In this document: piece by piece, positions 51,065 to 59,739 of the stretch
How the letters are laid out: each line of letters begins with the position of its first letter
Numbering within the stretch: position 1 is the stretch's first letter
DNA from: Xanthomonas sp. SI
GTDB taxonomy: Bacteria > Pseudomonadota > Gammaproteobacteria > Xanthomonadales > Xanthomonadaceae
Direction: 5' to 3'
Length of the DNA stretch: 64,000 nucleotides
Assembly: GCF_014236855.1 (NCBI RefSeq)
Contig: NZ_CP051261.1
Span: forward strand, 2,542,001 to 2,606,000
The notes under the pieces: model-generated
Database searches by the model: none
The model's input: only the letters and a program-made list of their open reading frames with translations
What the model was told of the DNA's origin: nothing
Made by a program: the position numbers and the translations under genes

Positions 51065-51168
51065 TTCCGCTAAAGTGTCGGACCCTGTTTGAACTGGCGC
51101 TCGCCACCCGAGCGTGCGCTTAGAGGAAGTCGTTGTTGATGGCGTTGAAGGGTCTGTTGGTTCTGTTT
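51065..51168. repeat. Right copy of the ~100-bp direct repeat flanking the Mrr cargo
   Basis: The intact copy, containing the promoter/leader and first codons of the thermonuclease gene, matches 47453-47554 at roughly 85 percent by eye. The pair brackets 3.5 kb holding three genes. Confidence 0.8.
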
Positions 51169-51822
51169 TTGGTTTTTGCTTCGGTTCCTGGCGTGGCAGC
51201 AGAGTTGGTCGGCCGCGCGACCGTCACGGACGGGGACACCCTGACCGTGGCGAAGCAGCGCATCCGCCTGTGGGGCATCGATGCCCCGGAAAGCGCCCAG
51301 CAATGTTCGACCAAAGACGGGCGCTCCTGGCCATGTGGTCGGCGGTCCGCCGCAGCGTTGGACGGCTATGTGCTGGACAAGACCGTTCGGTGCCAGCCCA
51401 AGGACACGGACCGCTACGGCCGAGTGGTGGCCGAGTGCTTCGTCCAAGGGCAGTCGGTCAACCGCTGGATGGTGAGCTCCGGTTGGGCGGTCGCGTATCG
51501 CCAATACGCGACGGCATTCATTGCAGACGAGGCCGACGCGCGCCAGCACCAGCGCAACCTCTGGCAAGGGCCGTTTCAGATGCCCGTGGACTACCGCCGC
51601 AGCAAGCGCGATCAGACGGCAAGCCAAACGCCAGCGGCCGCGCGACCGGTGTCCAGCGGATGCCGCATGAAGGGCAACATCTCCCGCCAAGGCAAGAAGA
51701 TCTACCACGTGCCCGGCCAGCGGGACTACGAGCGGACCAGCATCGACCTGAGCTACGGCGAGCGCATGTTCTGTCGTCCTGAGGAGGCAGCTCGGGCAGG
51801 GTGGCAGCCGGCAAAGCGCTGA
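51139..51822 (+). CDS. Secreted thermonuclease-family (SNase) protein
   Basis: A 227-residue protein with signal peptide (MALKGLLVLFLVFASVPGVA). The staphylococcal nuclease domain (about 22-145) shows GRATVTDGDTLTV, IRLWGIDAPE (catalytic Arg and Glu) and DRYGRVVAECF (second Arg). A C-terminal ~55-residue Cys-containing module (GCRMKGNISRQGKKIYHVPGQ, then ERMFCRPEEAARAGW) is common in ICE-borne SNases. ATG 51139 follows TAGAGGA; TTG 51133 would add two residues. Confidence 0.9.
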   Translation: MALKGLLVLFLVFASVPGVAAELVGRATVTDGDTLTVAKQRIRLWGIDAPESAQQCSTKDGRSWPCGRRSAAALDGYVLDKTVRCQPKDTDRYGRVVAECFVQGQSVNRWMVSSGWAVAYRQYATAFIADEADARQHQRNLWQGPFQMPVDYRRSKRDQTASQTPAAARPVSSGCRMKGNISRQGKKIYHVPGQRDYERTSIDLSYGERMFCRPEEAARAGWQPAKR

Positions 51823-51939
51823 GCTCTTCGGGCGCATTAGGAGCTGCGGCACCAAGGCGAAGGCCGCGCCCATTTGTCTGCCCAAGCAGCCGCTGATGGC
51901 GCTAGACTCCGGTCACAGTAATTCGACGGACGTGAGCCT

Positions 51940-52641
51940 ATGGATGGGACGCAACGCATGGAAACGATGACCACCGGTGAGCCCATGAAGGGGGAGTTCT
52001 TCGAACTGTTGCCGGACGCCCGGCGTGGGGGCAAAGGCCACGGTGTGGTCTTTGAAAACGAGAACGTTCTGCGAACGCCGCCGCGCCTCATCGTGAAGCC
52101 AAAGGAAGGCGGGTTCCCGCCATTGCGCGAAACCCCACGCTTGGTTTACCACCCCAATGAGGGCGTGCTGCCTCAGGACCTGGAGGGAGGCTTCAGCGGC
52201 TATTGGTTGGTTTCCGAACGGTTGCGCCGTGTGATGGAATCAGTGGATGCGGACGCCTTCGTCTTCGCTGAGGCTGACTATCGCTTGGCCGATGGTTCCG
52301 AAGGTCCGACTGTCTTCCTCTGCGATGTGGTTCGCACCTTGGATGCTTTGGACGAAGAAGCGTCTGAGCTCAACATCGAGATCAGTGACGATTTCGAAGC
52401 GGGTAAATACTATGACCTCACCGGCAACATCCGGCTGGCCTTCAGACGGGATGTTCTGGGTTCGGCACATGTTTTCAGGTTGTCTTTCCATGGCGGTGTC
52501 TTCTGCGATAGAACGTTCAAGGAGGCTGTTCAGGCAGCGCGCATTGTCACGCGTAGCAAGTCCAATGGGCTTTGGTTATATGACACGGTGAACTGCTGCG
52601 TCGAGAACAAAGGCAGCAAGAAGGAGTCGATCCATGTCTAG
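51940..52641 (+). CDS. Imm11/DUF1629-like protein, copy 1
   Basis: A 233-residue protein: PPRLIVKPKEGGFPPL, GYWLVSERLRRVMESVDADAFVFAEADYRL and FLCDVVRTLDALDEEAS are the segments typical of the DUF1629/Imm11 family, thought to be immunity proteins of polymorphic toxins. The next gene is a paralogue sharing these segments. ATG 51940 (MDGTQRMETM) parallels the paralogue start, but ATG 51958 is possible. A GCTAGACT element lies 32 bases upstream. Confidence 0.65.
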   Translation: MDGTQRMETMTTGEPMKGEFFELLPDARRGGKGHGVVFENENVLRTPPRLIVKPKEGGFPPLRETPRLVYHPNEGVLPQDLEGGFSGYWLVSERLRRVMESVDADAFVFAEADYRLADGSEGPTVFLCDVVRTLDALDEEASELNIEISDDFEAGKYYDLTGNIRLAFRRDVLGSAHVFRLSFHGGVFCDRTFKEAVQAARIVTRSKSNGLWLYDTVNCCVENKGSKKESIHV

Positions 52642-52748
52642 CCGCGGAACTCTTTTCCAAGACCACAACCACGTCAAATCCAGACGAGAAGCACACACAG
52701 TAATGGTAGAGCTAGACTCTGTCGCAGTGATCCGAAGGCAATGACCCT

Positions 52749-53408
52749 ATGGATGGAATGCAACGCGTGGACACAACGATGACCAATCAGCCCAAGCCGG
52801 GTGCCTTCTACATGGTCGTATCGGACATGGAGAGCAACAGGCAGCCCTGCGGGGTGAGGTTCGACAACCTCCGCCAGCTGCGGTCGCCACCCCGAGTGAT
52901 CCTGCGTCCGGAAGGGGGCGGCTTTCCTTCAATGCTCGAACAACCGCAGATGACCTATGACCCCAGCGCAGGCCCCGAGCCTCGTGATCTGGAGCCAGGG
53001 TTCGGCGGTTATTGGTTGGTGTCCGAGCGACTCCATGACGTCATGTGCTCGGTTGATCCCCGCGCATTTGCGTTCATCGAGGTGGATTACCGCTTGGCCG
53101 ATGGCATCAAGGGCCCGCCGCACTTCCTGTGCGACGTGGTTCGAGAGCTGGACGCCTTGGACGAAGAGTCATCGCGGCTGAAGATCGAGGTCGATGACGA
53201 GTTTGTGCGCGGGAAGTTCTATTACTTCGGTGGGGGAGCCAGCCTTGCTTTCCGGCGTGAGGTTCTGGGGGATTCACGCGTATTCCGGTTGCCGTTCAAC
53301 CCGTCGGTGTTCTGCGATCGGGAGTTCAAGGGTGCGGTTCACGATGCTGGGATACCTGACGACGCAGAAGTCAGTGGGATCTCTTTTATTGACGCGTCGG
53401 ACCTCTGA
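52749..53408 (+). CDS. Imm11/DUF1629-like protein, copy 2
   Basis: A 219-residue paralogue of the gene at 51940-52641. Matching parts include MDG-QR at the start, GYWLVSERLHDVMCSVDPRAFAFIEVDYRLADG, LCDVVRELDALDEES and VFRLPFNPSVFCDREFK. The ~55-base leader with GCTAGACT is also duplicated. It lies 32 bases before the XVIPCD effector-like gene, so one or both copies may protect against that effector or unrelated toxins. Confidence 0.65.
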   Translation: MDGMQRVDTTMTNQPKPGAFYMVVSDMESNRQPCGVRFDNLRQLRSPPRVILRPEGGGFPSMLEQPQMTYDPSAGPEPRDLEPGFGGYWLVSERLHDVMCSVDPRAFAFIEVDYRLADGIKGPPHFLCDVVRELDALDEESSRLKIEVDDEFVRGKFYYFGGGASLAFRREVLGDSRVFRLPFNPSVFCDREFKGAVHDAGIPDDAEVSGISFIDASDL

Positions 53409-53440
53409 TCCCACCAGGCGATAAGGAAGGATCCTAGAAC

Positions 53441-56011
53441 ATGCCAGACAAGCCCCTCTTCCAACCGCACCACGCCATCGAACAGCAAGCATTTACGCGC
53501 GATCCTCTGTTACAGGTGCTTGTGGATACCGGTCGGTTCAATAAGGACGCGGCCACCAATCTGATCAACTTGCCCAACGACAAGGCGCTTGCTCACGCCA
53601 TCGGGGTTACGCCGCATACGGGCCGTCCAATCAAAGATTATGGCCTCGGTTTGAACTATGTCCTTGAGCGCTTGGCTACCACGAAAGATGGTCAGGCGGC
53701 ATTGATGGAAGATCCGGACGCCTTAGATCGAGTGGCCCTCAAGGTCCAGCGATTGAGCGACACCGCGCAGGTGGCTCTCATCAATGGCGACCTGCGCACG
53801 AACATTGCGCTGGGACAGACGATGGACCAAACGCGGTCTGTCACCCAGGCATTCTTTGTGGACCCGAACGGCTACGCCGCCCAGAACGCGACGCAGTTGG
53901 ACGCACACGCCCAGGCCAGTGCCAATGCACGCCAATGGGGCGGGGTGACACACAGCGAAGGCCGTATCGTTTCCACGTTGCAGCACTTCCACAGCTCTGG
54001 ACAGCCGCTGCTAGGGGGCGGCAACCTCGATATTCAGCGCCATGGGCTGTCCCAGGCCATCTCCAGTGCTTACCACGACGGCCGGTTGACCATTTCGCCA
54101 AGCGGTGTGGCAGTGGTCGAGAACACCCTGGGCGAGGAGGCCGCACAGAACCTTCGCGTGCCCCGCGGCCAGCGTGGTGAAGTCGCCATGCAGCTGTTGA
54201 TGGGCGAAGCCTCCGCGCGCGGCCTGACCCGTGCCGGCGGTCTCCTGGCCACGGGCGCGGATGCGGTGATGACCGCCCGCGCCGCATCGGCGTTGATGGA
54301 GCAGGGCAACACCACGGCTGCGCAGTCGGAGGTTCAGCACGCCATTGCGCGCAACGCGGGCGGCTGGGCCGGCGGTGCGTCCACCGCGGCCGCGCTGGGC
54401 AGCAGCAGCGGCTTTGTGCCCGCGGCTTTGGTGGTGGGCGACGCTGTCTTGATGAGCAAGGCCTTCGACAAGGCCGTGGACCTCAAAGAAAACCGCGACA
54501 TCTTCCACCAGACCGACAAGGCCGGGGTGGACTGGCAGTTCAACGGCCGCAACTGGGACCGCCAGGGCCAGCTGCAAGAGGGGCAGGGCAAGGCGGTTGA
54601 GCAGGACGTGGTGGCCAGCTACGCCAAGTCCCAGGAGCTGGGGGCGATGGCCAATGCCAAGGCGGCCGAGTTTGCGCTGGGCAAAGCGCCCCCGCCGCAG
54701 GATCCGTTCAACCTCCCAGCCAAGGCCGACGACCGGACGGGCCTCGACAACCAGAACTGGCATCGCAATCCGGCCACCGAGTCCTGGGAGCGCCAGGTCA
54801 AGACCGGCGTGACGGGGGCTGATGATCGCGGCGTCTACGAGCCACAAATCGCAAACGCGGACCAGACGCAGCGCCTGAATCAGGAGGCTCTGGCTCGGAT
54901 CGAGGGCAACATCGCCACCGGCCGCGAGGCCATCGCCCAGGCCTACCTGGAGAGCCATGCCGCCCAGCGCGGGCAGGACTACGGCGTGGGGGTGCCCGCC
55001 GCGGTGGAGAACGCCCGGGCCAAGCCCGACCAGGTGCAGGGACACGACGGCCAGCTCTACCAGCGCACTGCTGAGGGGCATTGGGCGGGCAAGGACGGGG
55101 TAGCTAGCGGCAATCTGGCGGTCGAGTTGGAGCTCACCAACCAGATACGCCAGCCCTCGCTGGAGCGCGCCCAGGAGAACTTGGCGGCCATTGAGGCTCG
55201 CCCCGCGCCCACGGCGGCGCAGATGGAGCACAACGAGCTCCTGCATCGCTACCGGGCTGTCGGCATCGACCTCAACGCACAAGAGAACAACTTAGAGGCA
55301 GTGAAGCTTGCCACCCAGCGCACGCAAGAAGCCGAAGGCCTCACCGGCCGGATGGTGCAACGGCTGAAGCCGAACGAGCAGGGCCAATACGGCTACGACA
55401 GCCCGATCGTGCACTACCAGGTCGGCCAAGACGGGGTGGCCCACCAGGTCGCGGTGACTACCTCCGACGAGTTGCGCCAGGCCAAGGCCGAGCTGGGCCA
55501 GCCCGCCATGGCGCACGTGCCAACGCTGGCGACGGTCTCCGTGTCGGCACCAGGCCGCAGCAAAGAGCAGGACGCCGAACCGGCGCAGGAGAAGGCGGCG
55601 CAGGGGCCGATGCTGGCCGACAACCCCGCGCACCCGGACCACCCCACCTACCAGACGATCCATTCCTGGGTCAGCGGAACGGGGAACTGGAACGAGGAGG
55701 AGAGCCGGAACGTCACCGCAGCGCTCTACAAGCAGCAGACCGAAGACCCGCTGGTGAAGCGGGTGGACCGGGTGACCGGTGCGCTAGGCAAGGACGGAGC
55801 CGAGAACGTGCTGGCGGTCTACGCACCGTTTGGCGACAAGCTGCCGATCTTCCACGCTCGGGTGGATGGGCGGGAGGCGGCTCAGCAGCCGGCGGAGCAG
55901 AACCTGGTGCAGGCTGAGGTCATCAAGCAGGATCAGGTGCGTCAGCAGCAGCTAGAGATGAGTCAGCAACAAAATACACAAGTTCAAATAGGACTTGGCA
56001 GGTCTTTTTGA
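53441..56011 (+). CDS. Candidate X-T4SS antibacterial effector with XVIPCD-like C-terminus
   Basis: An 856-residue protein without a signal peptide. The last ~135 residues begin MLADNPAHPDHPTYQTIHSWV and include VKRVDRVTGALG, VLAVYAPFGDKLPIFHARVDGREAAQQPAEQN and a Gln-rich end (QQQLEMSQQQN). This layout matches XVIPCD, the VirD4-recruitment domain of Xanthomonas T4SS effectors. A glycine/alanine-rich segment (GGWAGGASTAAALGSSSGFVPAALVVGDAVLM, about 310-340) could cross a membrane. The toxic activity is not recognisable. It is flanked by Imm11-like genes upstream and a membrane protein downstream. Confidence 0.7.
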   Translation: MPDKPLFQPHHAIEQQAFTRDPLLQVLVDTGRFNKDAATNLINLPNDKALAHAIGVTPHTGRPIKDYGLGLNYVLERLATTKDGQAALMEDPDALDRVALKVQRLSDTAQVALINGDLRTNIALGQTMDQTRSVTQAFFVDPNGYAAQNATQLDAHAQASANARQWGGVTHSEGRIVSTLQHFHSSGQPLLGGGNLDIQRHGLSQAISSAYHDGRLTISPSGVAVVENTLGEEAAQNLRVPRGQRGEVAMQLLMGEASARGLTRAGGLLATGADAVMTARAASALMEQGNTTAAQSEVQHAIARNAGGWAGGASTAAALGSSSGFVPAALVVGDAVLMSKAFDKAVDLKENRDIFHQTDKAGVDWQFNGRNWDRQGQLQEGQGKAVEQDVVASYAKSQELGAMANAKAAEFALGKAPPPQDPFNLPAKADDRTGLDNQNWHRNPATESWERQVKTGVTGADDRGVYEPQIANADQTQRLNQEALARIEGNIATGREAIAQAYLESHAAQRGQDYGVGVPAAVENARAKPDQVQGHDGQLYQRTAEGHWAGKDGVASGNLAVELELTNQIRQPSLERAQENLAAIEARPAPTAAQMEHNELLHRYRAVGIDLNAQENNLEAVKLATQRTQEAEGLTGRMVQRLKPNEQGQYGYDSPIVHYQVGQDGVAHQVAVTTSDELRQAKAELGQPAMAHVPTLATVSVSAPGRSKEQDAEPAQEKAAQGPMLADNPAHPDHPTYQTIHSWVSGTGNWNEEESRNVTAALYKQQTEDPLVKRVDRVTGALGKDGAENVLAVYAPFGDKLPIFHARVDGREAAQQPAEQNLVQAEVIKQDQVRQQQLEMSQQQNTQVQIGLGRSF

Positions 56012-56048
56012 AAAACCAGTCATATAGATAAATGGGGGCGGCAGCGTC

Positions 56049-56591
56049 ATGTGGATTTGCGAAGGCTCAAGAATCGACTGGACCGCTGTTGCCGCCATAA
56101 TCGCACTGATCATATGGATGGTCGATGGTTGGCGTCGTCGCAAGGAAAGGGCTGCTACTCGTCGCCTTCTCGCGCAGATCATGACCACGCCGGTTGGCGT
56201 TGCTCAAATCGAAATCGCTCAGTTCAGAACGCTGGTTGTTCCATCGGCTGAAGATCAGTCGATACTTTTAGGGCTTATAAATAGCCAGGAGGCGCGTAGA
56301 GATTTTGCAAAAAAGGCTTTTCAAGTTAAATTTGAGCTTCCCGCGCAGTTCCTCGATAAAGCCGATGTGTTCGGGCAGTTCACATCAAATCGACTGGCTT
56401 GGGCTTTTTCTCAAACCACTCGTTTGCATACCATGTGGAGGCTATTCGCAGAAACGTCCGATCAGGTTGGCGATGATGAAATGCATGAAAAGCTAAAGCA
56501 CGCTCTTGTTCAAATAAAAGAGACTGAACAAGCAATTGGTGAGGCTTTCAATGCTGTTCTTAGAGACGGTCGAGCATCTCGTTGGATTTGA
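56049..56591 (+). CDS. Single-pass membrane protein, possible immunity partner
   Basis: A 180-residue protein with one N-terminal transmembrane helix (WTAVAAIIALIIWMVDGW), then an Arg-rich cytoplasmic start (RRRKERAATRR) and a helical body. It starts 37 bases after the effector-like gene and has lower GC. Position suggests an immunity role or cargo; nothing in the sequence proves it. Confidence 0.55.
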   Translation: MWICEGSRIDWTAVAAIIALIIWMVDGWRRRKERAATRRLLAQIMTTPVGVAQIEIAQFRTLVVPSAEDQSILLGLINSQEARRDFAKKAFQVKFELPAQFLDKADVFGQFTSNRLAWAFSQTTRLHTMWRLFAETSDQVGDDEMHEKLKHALVQIKETEQAIGEAFNAVLRDGRASRWI

Positions 56592-56630
56592 TTTTCTGCG
56601 CTAGGATGCCAATGCTAGGGAATATGGCAT

Positions 56631-57485
56631 ATGCCAATCTCGTTTTCTTTCGACGGCGATGACATTGTCTGGACGCAGCGCTTTGAGTCGCCGACCGTTT
56701 ACCTCGATACATGCGGCGTGCGCGAGATTGCAAAGAACGACGAGCTCTCCACAAGGTTCGCGGAAGGCCTCAAGGCGCACGGTGGCACCTGGTTGCTCTC
56801 GTCCTTATCAATGAGCGAATTCGCGCACTTCGCCGATCCCCGTCACGTTGAGCGGGCGGAACGGCTGCTTGCTCAGGTGGTGCCCCACGTCTACTTCTTT
56901 TGGAGCGATCCGGCTGATGCGCAAGATAGTCGGGGAGAGACTGACCCCGCCAAGCGAGCGACGCCACCGGCTGATCGTCGGAACATGGATTACTTCTCGC
57001 GCCGGTGGGCGCAGGCGCAGTCGTTTACTGGCGCCTTCAGTGGAGTCTTCCAGTTGGTCCACGAAAGACGAATGGAAATGGCTGAGACCTTGGACGATAT
57101 CGCTGATAAGTTGGTGGTGACCATGACTCAAAGTCGGCAGCTTCTTGCATACCGGAGCCGAGCAAAGGCAGCGCATCCCAGAGATGGCCGCAGCCGCAAG
57201 CAGATTATTTCCGGGGAACTGCTGCGAGTTGTAGTGCTCGACCCCAAGGCAAATTTCACGCGCAACGACGCTATCGACCTAATGCATACAGTGGATGCGG
57301 TGGACTATTGCGACCTGGTGCTGCTGGACACTGTTTGGGCAAAAAGGGTTCAGGCGCTTCGCGACCGCATTGCCCAGTCGGGCGTCACCATGCCCTTGGC
57401 CCAAGCGTTTGCCATGGGCAAGGGCGGTGTCACAAGTTTCCTGGAGGCGCTCGAACACTGGCGCTCTCCACAACCGAAGGCTTAA
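56631..57485 (+). CDS. PIN-like domain protein
   Basis: A 284-residue protein whose acidic residues follow a PIN ribonuclease pattern: TVYLDTCGVREIA at the start, LLSSLSMSEFAHF with a conserved Glu, and DAVDYCDLVLLDTVWAKRV near the end. It is longer than usual VapC toxins and has no small antitoxin gene in front. RNA cleavage is a family-based inference. Confidence 0.6.
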   Translation: MPISFSFDGDDIVWTQRFESPTVYLDTCGVREIAKNDELSTRFAEGLKAHGGTWLLSSLSMSEFAHFADPRHVERAERLLAQVVPHVYFFWSDPADAQDSRGETDPAKRATPPADRRNMDYFSRRWAQAQSFTGAFSGVFQLVHERRMEMAETLDDIADKLVVTMTQSRQLLAYRSRAKAAHPRDGRSRKQIISGELLRVVVLDPKANFTRNDAIDLMHTVDAVDYCDLVLLDTVWAKRVQALRDRIAQSGVTMPLAQAFAMGKGGVTSFLEALEHWRSPQPKA

Positions 57486-57587
57486 ATATGCAGGCATTGT
57501 TTACGAAGAAGAAGGGGCGCCTGTCCCCATAAGGAAAGGTCATCGCGGCCGTTCACGTGTTGCTAGACAGTGCCAGGGAGGACTAGG

Positions 57588-57725
57588 CGAAGGCGTCTGC
57601 GCGAGGAAGTGGCGCTCCAATGGTCCTACATGATGTGCATTCAATGCCTGCCCGGGCAGGAGGCGTTGGCCGCCATCGACGTGTTGCCTGATGAGCGAGA
57701 AGAGAATGGACGCGAGTTTTCGTGA
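57588..57725 (+). pseudogene. Gene-fragment remnant (C-terminal end, plus strand)
   Basis: The frame reads ...LREEVALQWSYMMCIQCL PGQEALAAIDVLPDEREENG REFS and stops; this looks like a real protein tail, with helix-like spacing and a natural end. No start codon or upstream coding continuity is present. Confidence 0.3.
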
Positions 57726-57735
57726 CGCTCTTACG

Positions 57736-57804
57736 TCCCTTAAAAGCCTGCAGTAACGCTTGGTCGTGCTCGCTCGGGTAGAGCTTGATGAGGTCGCGCA
57801 TCAT
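57736..57804 (-). pseudogene. Gene-fragment remnant (N-terminal end, minus strand)
   Basis: MMRDLIKLYPSEHDQALLQAF begins with an AGAGGCGG ribosome site. After about 23 codons the frame becomes unlike protein, next to the end of the opposing fragment at 57725, suggesting a deletion junction near 57726-57735. Confidence 0.3.
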
Positions 57805-57805
57805 C

Positions 57806-57937
57806 TTATCCGCCTCTTTTTAATCGACGTGGATGCCGATCCTTGAACCAATCGTTCCATAGGAACTTCACAATAGAGACCTTGATGTCGGTTCCGAATG
57901 GTGGTGTATCGCTATCTTCTGATTGCGACTGGGACGG
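57806..57937 (-). pseudogene. Second minus-strand remnant, upstream in the same old operon
   Basis: The minus strand reads PSQSEDSDTPPFGTDIKVSI, then VKFLWNDWFKDRHPRRLKRGG and stop. The stop lies one base before the start of the 57804 fragment, an operon-like junction. No start codon is available before an in-frame stop. Confidence 0.3.
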
Positions 57938-58169
57938 CTAGAGCAAAATTGGTCGGCTCCGCGCCCCCTTATGGTATTGCATATCCAAAGGCAAGAATAT
58001 TTTGTAGACAAATTTCATGGGAGTAGGGGGTAGGGAAAATCTGACCTATGACTTTCGAGTGAGCTATGGAGATTTGATTCGTCGCACGGCATGATGGATC
58101 AAGGGGAAGGACTTTGCGCTATCGACGTGAGGTGGTCCATACCCCATCTTCCCAGCGTAGAGGATATCC

Positions 58170-59003
58170 ATGAGCTACACCGCCGAGATCAGCAGAACAA
58201 GCCCGACCGCCTTTCTCTTCCTCGTCGATCAGTCCGGCTCGATGCAGGACACGATGGGCAATGGGAAGTCTAAGGCGCAGTTCGTAGCAGACGTGCTCAA
58301 TCGCACCCTAGCCACGCTGATCACGCGATGCACCAAGTCCGAAGGCACCCGTGACTATTTTGAGGTCGGCGTGCTGGGTTACATGGGCAGCTCCGCGGAG
58401 AATGGGTTGACAGGCGGCCTTGCCTCAGCCGTGCTCCATCCCATCTCCCAGATCGAAGCCAACCCGCTTCGGGTGGAAAATCGCACCAAGCGGGTTGACG
58501 ATGGTGCTGGCGGTTTGGTCGACCAATCCATCAAGTTCCCTGTATGGTTTGAAGCCAAGGCATCGGGCGGCACTCCCATGTGCACGGCCATCACGGCCGC
58601 GGCGGAGCAACTAGTGGCTTGGTGCGATGCGCACCCTGACAGCTATCCTCCGACCGTCTTGCATGTCACCGACGGCGAGTCGACAGATGGCGATCCGGAA
58701 GCGCTGGCAAAACAGCTTCAGCAGATCAGCACGAACGACGGCAACGTGCTGCTGTTCAATCTTCACGTCAGCACCAGCGGCAGCGATCCGGTCAAGTTCC
58801 CGACCTCTGATGCGGGTTTGGGTGACGCCTATGCCAAGCTGCTGTTTCGTATGTCTAGTGCCTTACCGCCACACTTGCAGAAGGTCGCGGAGGAGAAGGG
58901 CATCAAGGCCACGATGGAGTCCAGGGGGTTTGTGTTCAACGGTGAGATTACCGAGATCGTGGACTTCTTCGACATTGGAACCCGGGCTGCGCAGCTGCGC
59001 TGA
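58170..59003 (+). CDS. vWA-domain protein, TerY/YegL type
   Basis: A 277-residue cytosolic vWA protein. The MIDAS motif DQSGSM starts at Asp20; the remaining Thr and Asp of the site are in SGGTPMCTAI and HVTDGESTDGD. It begins after a TAGAGGA ribosome site and ends 2 bases before the PP2C gene. In the TerY-P triad the vWA protein is the metal-dependent adaptor, partnered with a PP2C phosphatase and a kinase, exactly the next two genes here. Confidence 0.88.
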   Translation: MSYTAEISRTSPTAFLFLVDQSGSMQDTMGNGKSKAQFVADVLNRTLATLITRCTKSEGTRDYFEVGVLGYMGSSAENGLTGGLASAVLHPISQIEANPLRVENRTKRVDDGAGGLVDQSIKFPVWFEAKASGGTPMCTAITAAAEQLVAWCDAHPDSYPPTVLHVTDGESTDGDPEALAKQLQQISTNDGNVLLFNLHVSTSGSDPVKFPTSDAGLGDAYAKLLFRMSSALPPHLQKVAEEKGIKATMESRGFVFNGEITEIVDFFDIGTRAAQLR

Positions 59004-59005
59004 TT

Positions 59006-59728
59006 ATGGCGCTGACCTTCCTCTTTCAGGGGACTGTGCCCAAGCACGTTGAATCGCCTGACGACAACGAGGATGCCTATCTCACGGACCCAGAGCGGGG
59101 CCGTGTGGTGGTGTCTGATGGAGCATCCGAGTCGTTCGACGCTCGGAACTGGGCTCGGTTGCTCGTAGACCGGATGATGGAAGAAGAGCTGTCACCGGAG
59201 GCTGTAGCCAGTTGCTTGGAGGGCTACGAAGCCTTGCATGACGTTAGCTGCCTTTCTTGGTCCAAAGCAGCTGCCTACGAGCGCGGCAGCTTTGCGACGC
59301 TCCTTGTCGCCCAGGACCATCCCGAACGGAACATGGTTCAAATCACCGCGGCGGGCGACAGCTTGGCGGTGTGGGTTGATGGGGGGCAATTGCTGGCTTC
59401 TGCTCCGTATACACATTCCGAGCAATTCCAAGAGAAGCCCTTGCTTTTGGCGACTCGCCTCTCCTTGAACCCTGCGGGCGACGAGCAAGCCAGCACTTGG
59501 CAATGGGGTTACGAAGAGCAAGGTTACCGGTTGCTGCTGTGCATGACCGATGCATTGGGTGCTTGGCTCTTGGCCCATCAAGAAAAAGACGACCAATCTG
59601 CACTGGAAGTGCTTTGTGGGATCCGAGAGGTTGAGGAGCTTGTGAAACTGGTGGATCGGGAGCGCGGCGCCGGACGCCTTCGACGCGATGACTCTACATT
59701 GGTCATCGTTTCCGTTACCCGGTCTTAG
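59006..59728 (+). CDS. PP2C-family phosphatase, YegK type
   Basis: A 240-residue PP2C-like phosphatase: the metal-ligand motifs are PDDNEDAYLTD near the N-terminus, VVVSDGASESFDA, AAGDSLAVWV, MTDALGAWLL and the final RRDDSTLVIVSV. It would reverse phosphorylation set by the downstream kinase. It starts 2 bases after the vWA gene, so the two are almost certainly co-translated. Confidence 0.87.
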   Translation: MALTFLFQGTVPKHVESPDDNEDAYLTDPERGRVVVSDGASESFDARNWARLLVDRMMEEELSPEAVASCLEGYEALHDVSCLSWSKAAAYERGSFATLLVAQDHPERNMVQITAAGDSLAVWVDGGQLLASAPYTHSEQFQEKPLLLATRLSLNPAGDEQASTWQWGYEEQGYRLLLCMTDALGAWLLAHQEKDDQSALEVLCGIREVEELVKLVDRERGAGRLRRDDSTLVIVSVTRS

Positions 59729-59739
59729 GGTGTTTGAAG

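Larger units (their letters stand above)
57486..58169. other. 684-base degraded region without an intact gene
   Basis: Contains only broken protein-like pieces, listed separately (57588-57725 plus strand; 57736-57804 and 57806-57937 minus strand), then AT-rich DNA that probably carries the promoter of the TerY-type operon. No repeat or RNA gene is evident. Confidence 0.5.
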
